12,916 bases of DNA, from positions 1-12,916 of the forward strand of contig DKIB01000026.1 in the NCBI GenBank assembly GCA_002454015.1. The letters are read 5' to 3'. The notes beneath the pieces are model-generated. The model saw nothing but the letters and a program-made list of their open reading frames with translations. It ran no database searches and was not told the origin of the DNA. Source of the stretch: Proteobacteria bacterium UBA6729 (GTDB taxonomy: Bacteria > Pseudomonadota > Gammaproteobacteria > Porifericomitales > Porifericomitaceae). Position 1 is the first letter of the stretch. Each line of letters begins with the position of its first letter. Made by a program: the position numbers and the translations under genes. Of this stretch, positions 6,791 through 12,916 are shown in pieces.

Positions 6791-8596
6791 ATGCATATAC
6801 GAAATTTTTCCATTATCGCACATATAGATCATGGCAAGTCCACGCTGGCTGATCGATTGATCCAGCGTTGTGGTGGTCTCAGCGAGCGGGAAATGTCACA
6901 ACAGGTACTGGACTCAATGGAGCTGGAACGTGAACGTGGCATCACCATCAAGGCACAGAGCGTGGCCTTGAAATACCTCCCCCGGGATGGGCAGGACGAG
7001 TACCTGCTCAATGTCATTGATACACCGGGACATGTGGATTTCAGTTATGAGGTATCGCGTTCACTGGCCGCATGTGAGGGTGCGCTGCTGGTGGTGGATG
7101 CCGCCCAGGGTATAGAGGCGCAGAGCATCTCCTCCTGTATGTCTGCCCTGGAGCAGGGGCTGGAGATTCTGCCGGTGATGAACAAGGTGGATCTGGCTAC
7201 AGCAGATCCGCAGCGCGTGGGTGCAGAGATCGATCAGCTGTTGGGCCCCACGGTCGGAGGGATTCCACAGATCAGCGCGAAGCTGGGCATCGGCATAGAA
7301 GAACTGCTACAGGGGGTGATACAACATATACCTCCTCCATCGGGCAGCCCGGATGGACCGCTGCGTGCGCTGGTGATCGACTCCAGTTTTGACAGCTATC
7401 ATGGTGTGGTCTCGCTGGTACGCGTCGTGGATGGCACAGTGGCGTTGCATGACCCGGTACGGGTGCTGTCCACCGGGCAGTGCTGTCAGGTGACCGGACT
7501 GGGCGTGTACACCCCGCACAGGAAACCACGGCAGCGGCTGCACAGTGGTGAGGTTGGCTACCTGCTGACCGGCGTGAAGGATATCCATGCGATTCCGGTT
7601 GGGGATACCCTGTGCGGTGGCGCTACAACCCCTGTTCCGGCACCCCTGCCTGGCTTCAAGCGCATCAAGCCCCGGGTGTTTGCCGGTCTGTTTCCGGTGG
7701 ATGCCTCCCGTTTTGAGGCGTTGCGCGAGGCCCTGGGTCGCCTCAGTCTGAATGACTCGGCCCTGCAGTATGAGCCGGAGAATTCGCGCGCCCTGGGCTC
7801 CGGATTTCGGGCCGGATTTCTGGGTTCCCTGCATCTGGAAATCGTGCAGGAACGCCTGTTTCGCGAATACGGGCTGGAACCCATTGCCACGATGCCCACC
7901 GTTGCCTACGAAGTCGTGGTGCAGTCCGGAGAGACGCTGTTGGTGGATAGTCCGGCCAAATTGCCCGAGCGCAACCGCATCCGCGAGATTCGGGAACCCA
8001 TCATGCGGGTTGAATTGCTGACCCCGACGGAATATATTGGCGACGTGATGGATCTGTGTACCAGACGGCGTGGCAAGCAGATGGGGCTGCATTATCCTGG
8101 CGGCGGTCGCCAGGCCTCGATCCATTTTGAGTTGCCACTGGGGGAAATTGTGCTGGATTTCTTTGACAGGCTGAAATCGCTGACGCGCGGACATGCCTCG
8201 TATGACTACGACTTCTTGTGCTTTCGGGCAACGGATGCGGTCAAGCTGGAGATACACATCAACGGTGAGGCGGTGGATGCCTTGTCGTCCCTGGTACATC
8301 GTCAATCGGCAGCAACCCGGGGGCGGCGGTTGGCGGTACGCATGAGGGAACTGATTCCCAGGCAGATGTTTGATGTTGCCGTGCAGGCAGTGGTGGGGTC
8401 AAGGGTGATCGCCAGAGAGACGGTGAAGGCCTTGCGTAAAAATGTCACGGCCAAGTGTTATGGTGGGGATGTCAGTCGCAAACGCAAGTTGCTTGACAAG
8501 CAGAAGGCTGGCAAACGTCGCATGAAGCAGTTGGGCAATGTGCAGGTGCCACAGGAGGCCTTCATGGCGGTACTGCGCGTCGACCAGGGGAAATAA
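6791..8596 (+). CDS. lepA: Elongation factor 4 (LepA), ribosome-associated GTPase
   Basis: The 601-residue length matches the family. LepA is a translation GTPase that binds the ribosome and is linked to back-translocation and to initiation or assembly of 30S subunits. Visible motifs: G1 AHIDHGKS (10-17), G3 DTPGH (77-81) with the presumed catalytic His81, and G4 NKVD (131-134). EF-G-like middle domains follow ([23 protein letters not shown]), then the LepA-specific C-terminal domain with [19 protein letters not shown] and [10 protein letters not shown]. The ATG at 6791 gives [17 protein letters not shown], the standard N-terminus; a TTG at 6755 would add 12 unrelated residues. The ribosome-binding site is weak (GGA at 6783-6785). 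It is the first gene of the plus-strand operon, three bases before lepB. Confidence 0.98.
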   Translation: MHIRNFSIIAHIDHGKSTLADRLIQRCGGLSEREMSQQVLDSMELERERGITIKAQSVALKYLPRDGQDEYLLNVIDTPGHVDFSYEVSRSLAACEGALLVVDAAQGIEAQSISSCMSALEQGLEILPVMNKVDLATADPQRVGAEIDQLLGPTVGGIPQISAKLGIGIEELLQGVIQHIPPPSGSPDGPLRALVIDSSFDSYHGVVSLVRVVDGTVALHDPVRVLSTGQCCQVTGLGVYTPHRKPRQRLHSGEVGYLLTGVKDIHAIPVGDTLCGGATTPVPAPLPGFKRIKPRVFAGLFPVDASRFEALREALGRLSLNDSALQYEPENSRALGSGFRAGFLGSLHLEIVQERLFREYGLEPIATMPTVAYEVVVQSGETLLVDSPAKLPERNRIREIREPIMRVELLTPTEYIGDVMDLCTRRRGKQMGLHYPGGGRQASIHFELPLGEIVLDFFDRLKSLTRGHASYDYDFLCFRATDAVKLEIHINGEAVDALSSLVHRQSAATRGRRLAVRMRELIPRQMFDVAVQAVVGSRVIARETVKALRKNVTAKCYGGDVSRKRKLLDKQKAGKRRMKQLGNVQVPQEAFMAVLRVDQGK

Positions 8597-8599
8597 CCC

Positions 8600-9361
8600 A
8601 TGGGGCACATAGATTATGCTGCCTTTCTGGGGGGGATGACACTGGTCTGCGGGCTCTTTGTGCTGGCTGGACGTCTGGGGCGTGATGCGGCGTGGCTCCA
8701 CCACAGGGTGTGTGGAGCTGCGGTGTCATTCAGTCGCATGCTGTTTCCGGTATTCTTGCTGGTATTTCTGTTACGGTCGTTTTTGTTTGAACCGTTCCGT
8801 ATTCCATCCGCATCCATGATGCCGACCCTGCTGGTGGGGGATTTTATACTGGTTACCAAGTACAACTACGGGTTACGCATGCCCCTGACCAATACCCGGT
8901 TGCTGGGTGATCGTGAGCCGCAGCGCGGTGATGTGGTGGTGTTTCGCTATCCGGAAGATCCCGGTGAGTCCTACATCAAGCGGGTGGTCGGCCTGCCGGG
9001 TGACCAGCTTCACTACCGGGACAAAAAGCTGTATATTAACGACCAACTGGTTGCCGCCCTGCCGAAGGGGCGTTTTTACAGCAGTGCATCCGGGCGCAGT
9101 ATGAACGGCGTTGAGATCTGGGAGGAAGAACTTGCCGGCATCAACCACGAGATACTGCTGAATCCGTCAAGGCGGAGCCGGGACGTAGAGATAGTGGTGC
9201 CGGAGAGGGCCTATTTCGTGCTGGGCGATAATCGGGACAACAGCCGGGACAGCCGGGTATGGGGGTTTGTGCCAGATCAACTGCTGGTAGGCAAGGCCCT
9301 GTTGGTATGGCTGAACTGGGATCGGGGAGTCGCCTGGAGGAGGATAGGTAAACTGATATGA
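8600..9361 (+). CDS. lepB: Signal peptidase I
   Basis: This 253-residue protein removes signal peptides from exported proteins at the outer face of the inner membrane. The serine/lysine dyad is visible: S72 in IPSASMMPTL and K127 in YIKRVVGLPGD. Box E reads GDNRDNSRDSR at 209-219. Two hydrophobic segments precede the catalytic domain (about 7-24 and 47-59), giving the usual two-helix anchor. An AGGGGAA site lies seven bases before the ATG. The gene follows the lepA stop by three bases, and its stop overlaps the next ATG as ATGA (9358-9361). Confidence 0.97.
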   Translation: MGHIDYAAFLGGMTLVCGLFVLAGRLGRDAAWLHHRVCGAAVSFSRMLFPVFLLVFLLRSFLFEPFRIPSASMMPTLLVGDFILVTKYNYGLRMPLTNTRLLGDREPQRGDVVVFRYPEDPGESYIKRVVGLPGDQLHYRDKKLYINDQLVAALPKGRFYSSASGRSMNGVEIWEEELAGINHEILLNPSRRSRDVEIVVPERAYFVLGDNRDNSRDSRVWGFVPDQLLVGKALLVWLNWDRGVAWRRIGKLI

Positions 9362-9774
9362 ACAATTATGTCACCGCAGACACGGCTGCACGGCAGCGTG
9401 GTCTGACCATTCAGGGCCTGCTGGTCGGAGTGGCGATACTGGGTGTACTCATCCTGATCGCCTTGCGGTTGTTTCCGCTGTACAACGAGAAGTTTCAGGT
9501 TGATTCCATTATGGAGGCCATCGCAACCACTAAAGGGATAGAGAAAATGAGCAACGTGCAAATCGGCAGGATCTTCATTCGCGGTGCCAATATCAACGAT
9601 CTGTCCCGATTCAGTGACTCAAACATCAAGGATTATCTGGTGTTGAACAAGCCCAAAAAGAAGCAAGATCCCAAGACCGTTACCATGAAGTTTGAGATGC
9701 GTGGTCCGATGATCGATACGCTGGATGTGGTGCTGCGCTACGAACGTACAGTGGTTCTGGGCGCGGAGGAATGA
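9358..9774 (+). CDS. DUF4845 single-pass membrane protein
   Basis: This 138-residue protein has one hydrophobic segment at about 20-41 after a short polar N-terminus, then a soluble domain. Length, layout and position between lepB and rnc match the DUF4845 family common in Gammaproteobacteria and Betaproteobacteria; its function is unknown. The sequence RGLTIQGLLVGVAILGV resembles a type IV prepilin N-terminus, but the glutamate expected five residues after the cleavage site is not there, so I do not call it a pilin. It overlaps lepB and rnc by four bases each (ATGA at both ends). GGAGGAGG (9336-9343) lies about 14 bases upstream and a weaker TAGGT closer. Confidence 0.88.
   Translation: MNNYVTADTAARQRGLTIQGLLVGVAILGVLILIALRLFPLYNEKFQVDSIMEAIATTKGIEKMSNVQIGRIFIRGANINDLSRFSDSNIKDYLVLNKPKKKQDPKTVTMKFEMRGPMIDTLDVVLRYERTVVLGAEE
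9765..9770 (+). promoter_or_regulatory. Shine-Dalgarno directly adjoining the rnc start codon
   Basis: GGAGGA at 9765-9770 is followed with no spacer by the rnc ATG at 9771. Usual spacing is about five to nine bases, so this site is badly placed for fresh initiation. The DUF4845 stop codon overlaps the same ATG (ATGA), so a terminating ribosome probably re-initiates here. No other start fits the RNase III N-terminus well; the next candidate is a TTG at 9819. Confidence 0.45.
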
Positions 9775-10679
9775 GCACCGCCGGCGCTGGCCGGCCGCCC
9801 CGGACGACGGTCGCCGAGTTGCCGGGTTATGTATTTCGGCAGGAGCTGCTGTTGCAGCAGGCCCTGACCCATCGCAGTCATGGAGGGGAGCACAACGAGC
9901 GGCTGGAATTTTTGGGTGATGCCGTACTCGGTCTGCTGATGGCAGAGCTGCTGTACCATCGTTTTCCGGATGCTGACCCGGGGCAACTCAGTCGTATGCG
10001 CTCCGTACTGGTCGACAGGATTGCACTGACGCGGCTGGCCGGGCAGTTGGCGCTGTCGGCCAGGTTACGCGTGAGCCCGGGTGCAGGTGCTCCCTCGGCG
10101 GACATGCTTGGCGATACCGTTGAAGCCCTGATCGGTGCCCTGTATCTGGATGCAGGGTGGTCACGCGCCCGCCGCGTGGTGTTGCGCTGGTATGATGACG
10201 AGCTGAGTCGGTTAACACCGCAATCATCGGGCAAGGACGCGAAGACAGAACTGCAGGAATATCTGCAGGCACACGGGCATCCGCTCCCGGTATATCATGT
10301 CCTGGGTGAGCATGGCAAACCACATGAGCGTGAATATACGGTGCTGTGCGAGGCTCAGGGCATCGGGCGTTACGGCGCGGCCCGTGCCCACAGCAAGGGT
10401 CGCGCCGAGCGGCAGGCGGCAGCGGTATTGCTGGGCAGACTGGCCGGGCAGGTTCCCGCAGAGGTCTGTTTGCGGGAATGTTTGCAGCTGCTCGGCCACC
10501 CGCCACCGACATATAGCGTGACACCCCCGGATGATGCATCACCGCAGACCGTGCGCTGCGAGTTGTCGACCCTGCAGCGCAGCGTACTGGTACAGGCAGA
10601 GGGCACTACCAGCGATATGGAATCCCTGGCTGCCGGTGCCATGCTGGCGCAGCTCTGTACGCAGGGAGTCCATGGTTAG
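9771..10679 (+). CDS. rnc: Ribonuclease III with an extra C-terminal dsRBD-like domain
   Basis: RNase III cuts double-stranded RNA in rRNA and mRNA processing. Residues 20-150 are the nuclease domain: signature NERLEFLGDAVLGL (42-55) with E43, E46 and D50, and D115/E118 in DTVEALIGALYLD. These are the expected catalytic and metal-binding acids, so activity is likely. A normal dsRNA-binding domain spans about 157-226 (LQEYLQ..GHPLPVYHV, H185, SKGRAERQAA). The protein is 302 residues, against 226 in E. coli. The extra 75 residues are not random: 231-297 repeats the domain plan (LRECLQLLGHPPPTYSV, VRCEL, ESLAAGAMLAQL) but lacks the GxxH loop and the basic SK/R helix start. The loop before D115 is about four residues shorter than in E. 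coli and lacks its Arg pair. The 3' end overlaps era by 8 bp. Confidence 0.96.
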   Translation: MSTAGAGRPPRTTVAELPGYVFRQELLLQQALTHRSHGGEHNERLEFLGDAVLGLLMAELLYHRFPDADPGQLSRMRSVLVDRIALTRLAGQLALSARLRVSPGAGAPSADMLGDTVEALIGALYLDAGWSRARRVVLRWYDDELSRLTPQSSGKDAKTELQEYLQAHGHPLPVYHVLGEHGKPHEREYTVLCEAQGIGRYGAARAHSKGRAERQAAAVLLGRLAGQVPAEVCLRECLQLLGHPPPTYSVTPPDDASPQTVRCELSTLQRSVLVQAEGTTSDMESLAAGAMLAQLCTQGVHG

Positions 10680-11622
10680 CTGCCTGCCGGGTCGCGCGGG
10701 GGCCACTGGTGCAGATGTCGCCGACCGGGTGTCACCCGTCGGTACCCGGCGCTGTGGTCGGGTATCACTGATCGGTCGACCAAATGTTGGCAAGTCCACC
10801 CTGCTGAATTACCTGCTGGGTGAGACCTGGAGTATTGCTTCACCACGACCACAGACCACACGGCACTGCATCCTTGGTGTGAAGTCAGGTCCGGGCTTTC
10901 AGCTGGCCTATGTGGATACGCCAGGGTTGCAAACAAGATATGGAGGGGCATTGAATCGGCGGATGCGACGGGAGGCAATCACCGCACTGCGCGATACCCA
11001 GGCGATTCTCTTTATGGTGGAGGCCCTGCGCTGGACTGCCGGGGGTGATGCGCTGGTGCTCAAACTGGTGCGTGAGATCAATGTACCGGTGCTACTGGTG
11101 ATCAACAAGGTTGACCGGGTCCGCTCCAGGGAACGACTGTTGCCCTATATGAAGACATTGTCGGCGATGCATGCCTATGCCGAGGTCGTTCCTGTATCGG
11201 CCCGCACTGGTCTGCAGGTGGATGTGCTGGAACGTTGCATAGTCAGGCACCTGCCAATTGGTGAGCTGTCGCTGGAGCCCGGAGCCCGGCCGCTGGATGA
11301 GCGGGAACTGGTTGCCGAGCTGTTGCGTGAGCAGCTGTTGTATCGACTGGGGGATGAACTGCCATACCGCCTTTCGGTACGGACCGAGCGTATCCACCGC
11401 GTTGCTCAGGTCATGCATATTCAGGCCAGCATTCAGGTTGAGAGTGAGGGCCAGAAGCGCATTACCATAGGCCACGGAGGGCAGCTGCTGAAGGCCGCCG
11501 GCAGCCGGGCGCGTATCGTTATGGAGCGACGCTTCGGGCAGCGGGTAAATTTGCAGACCTGGGTGCGTGTGGTGCGTAACTGGTCGGACAGCGAGGCCCG
11601 GCTGGCAGCACTGGAACACGGT
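10672..11622 (+). CDS. era: GTPase Era, 30S ribosome assembly factor
   Basis: Era binds the 3' end of 16S rRNA and helps 30S subunit assembly. The 317-residue protein has G1 GRPNVGKS (35-42), G2 QTTR (61-64), G3 DTPG (82-85), G4 NKVD (145-148) and G5 SAR (176-178), then a KH domain at about 230-305 (GDELPYRLSV, EGQKRITIGHGG, WVRVVRNW). The ATG at 10672 overlaps the end of rnc as ATGGTTAG, with GGGAG three bases upstream. It gives about 20 more residues ahead of the G domain than E. coli Era. The open frame continues back to 10531, but that would overlap rnc by almost 150 bp and add unrelated residues. The TGA stop is at 11623-11625, just after the coordinates given, and shares its A with the recO ATG. 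Confidence 0.96.
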
Positions 11623-11624
11623 TG

Positions 11625-12371
11625 ATGCGCACCGGGGAATTGCAACCCGGCTACGTGTTGCATCGCAGGCCTTACCGGGAGAGCAGCCTGTTGATTGAGC
11701 TGTTTACCCGACATCAGGGCCGCATCGGTATGGTAGCGCGTGGTGCGCGACGTGCACGTGCCCGGCGTCCGGCCTTTCCGTGGCAGCCGTTCCAGCCGGT
11801 GCTGGTGAGCTGGTCAGGGCGCGGTGAGTTGAAGAATTTGTGTGCTGTGGAGGCGGCTGGCAGGGCGGTGATGTTGCCGGTACGTACGTGTCTGGCAGCA
11901 CTGTATGTGCATGAACTATTATTGAATCTGCTGCGCAGACAGGATCCGCACCCGCGTTTGTTCGATATCTATCAGTACACCCTGGGGTCACTGCGGCAGG
12001 ATGTTGCAGGGGCTCTGCGGAGCTTTGAGATGGAGTTGTTGGCCGAACTGGGCTATGGTCTGGTGCTGGACCGCGACTGGCGTACCGGTGAGCGGGTACA
12101 TGCGGGACGCAATTATTACTACAGGGCCGAGCATGGCCCCAGCCTGGCCCCGCCCGGCGGTGATTGTCTGCAAGTCAGGGGGGAGACCCTGTGTACCCTG
12201 GCGGCAGGCCAGCCGCCGCCTCCGGGTGGGGAGCACGAGCGGATGCGCCTGTTGCGATACAATCTGCGGCACCATCTGGGGGGGCGTGAACTGAACAGTC
12301 GGGCGATATACCGGGAACTGTTGCAATGCAGTGCCGCTGTCGACCCCGGGCCGGGCGGGGTGGCCGGATGA
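11625..12371 (+). CDS. recO: DNA repair protein RecO
   Basis: RecO works with RecF and RecR to load RecA on SSB-coated single-stranded DNA during gap repair. The 248-residue length is close to E. coli RecO (242). The N-terminal OB-fold region shows [31 protein letters not shown] and the GRGELKNL segment. The helical middle has [10 protein letters not shown] and the [15 protein letters not shown] motif, and the C-terminus has [23 protein letters not shown]. The four zinc-type cysteines found in some RecO proteins are not seen. The ATG at 11625 overlaps the era stop as TGATG; a TTG one codon earlier is less likely. Confidence 0.94.
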   Translation: MRTGELQPGYVLHRRPYRESSLLIELFTRHQGRIGMVARGARRARARRPAFPWQPFQPVLVSWSGRGELKNLCAVEAAGRAVMLPVRTCLAALYVHELLLNLLRRQDPHPRLFDIYQYTLGSLRQDVAGALRSFEMELLAELGYGLVLDRDWRTGERVHAGRNYYYRAEHGPSLAPPGGDCLQVRGETLCTLAAGQPPPPGGEHERMRLLRYNLRHHLGGRELNSRAIYRELLQCSAAVDPGPGGVAG

Positions 12372-12916
12372 TGGCAGCCGTCACGCCGGGCATACGTCTG
12401 GGGGTGAATATCGATCATATCGCCACCCTGCGTCAGGTGCGTCTGACCGATTATCCGGACCCGGTGGCGGCGGCGGTCGTCGCCATGCAGGCCGGTGCTG
12501 ATCTGATTACCGTGCATCTGCGCGAGGATCGTCGGCATATACAGGAGGCAGACGTGGCAGCCTTGCTGCGGCAACGCATTGGCCCGGTCAATCTGGAGAT
12601 GGCGGTGGTAGAGCCCATGGTTGAGCAGGCCTGCCAGCTGCGTCCGGAGTACTGTTGCCTGGTACCGGAGCGGCGCGCCGAACTGACCACCGAAGGGGGC
12701 CTGGATGTGGCAGGCAACCGCACGGCTGTCGCTGCGGCCTGCAAACGCCTGCACAGTGCCGGGATACGGGTGTCTCTGTTTATCGATCCGGAACGCGCCC
12801 AGGTGCAGTGTGCTGTCGCACTGGGGGTGCCTGCCGTTGAGCTGCACACGGGTCGTTATGCCGAGGCCGGCGATACATCCTCCCGCCGTGCGGAACTGGA
12901 CCGTCTGGCGGCGGCG
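12368..12916 (+). CDS. pdxJ: Pyridoxine 5'-phosphate synthase (PdxJ), 3' end outside window
   Basis: PdxJ condenses 1-deoxy-D-xylulose 5-phosphate with 3-amino-2-oxopropyl phosphate to make pyridoxine 5'-phosphate, the last ring-forming step of the DXP-dependent vitamin B6 pathway. The frame gives 183 residues before the window ends, of an expected 240 or so. Motifs: [12 protein letters not shown] (11-22), [11 protein letters not shown] (48-58) with H50 matching E. coli H45, NLEMAV (75-80) with E77 matching E72, and CCLVPERR followed by [12 protein letters not shown]. Two adjacent ATG codons (12368 and 12371) overlap the recO stop; either could be used. Confidence 0.96.
   Translation, partial: MMAAVTPGIRLGVNIDHIATLRQVRLTDYPDPVAAAVVAMQAGADLITVHLREDRRHIQEADVAALLRQRIGPVNLEMAVVEPMVEQACQLRPEYCCLVPERRAELTTEGGLDVAGNRTAVAAACKRLHSAGIRVSLFIDPERAQVQCAVALGVPAVELHTGRYAEAGDTSSRRAELDRLAAA

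Noticed and set aside
7307..8305. Open frame of 332 codons on the minus strand within lepA.
   Set aside because: It is antisense to a clear, full-length lepA and shows no recognisable domain; long antisense frames are expected in GC-rich genes.

Overview
The window looks like a chromosomal segment of a GC-rich gammaproteobacterium. The right half (6791 to the end) carries lepA, lepB, a DUF4845 gene, rnc, era, recO and pdxJ in one direction. This cluster, with the small DUF4845 membrane protein between lepB and rnc, is characteristic of Gammaproteobacteria. No sequence comparison was possible, so the genus is not assigned.

Layout from left to right. Positions 1-408 hold a 66-bp direct repeat (1-66 and 341-406), a 9-bp perfect inverted repeat (271-300), and a strong ribosome-binding site followed by an ATG on the minus strand at 109. 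That ATG opens a reading frame that leaves the window at base 1. Positions 409-6493 are a tight minus-strand operon. Transcribed order: a MoxR-type AAA+ ATPase, a membrane DUF58 protein, a TgpA-type membrane transglutaminase-like protein, and an unusual fusion of a PP2C phosphatase, one membrane helix, a proline-rich linker and an FGE/sulfatase-modifying-factor-like domain. Positions 6494-6790 are a divergent intergenic region with two small hairpins. Positions 6791-12916 are the lepA-to-pdxJ operon, in which nearly every gene touches or overlaps the next.

The right operon combines translation and ribosome maintenance (LepA, Era), protein export (LepB), RNA processing (RNase III), DNA repair (RecO) and vitamin B6 synthesis (PdxJ). 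The left operon looks like a membrane-spanning unit: a cytoplasmic ATPase and phosphatase, with membrane-anchored DUF58, a probably periplasmic transglutaminase-fold domain and a probably periplasmic FGE-like domain. MoxR-DUF58-TgpA trios are known; the fourth gene is the distinctive part.

The points most worth a second look are: (1) RNase III carries a C-terminal extension that reads as a second, degenerate dsRNA-binding domain, apparently an internal duplication; (2) the phosphatase fusion keeps its PP2C metal ligands, but its FGE domain lacks the catalytic cysteine pair, and no partner kinase is visible; (3) the repeat-rich left edge, where a well-initiated reading frame runs into the repeat.
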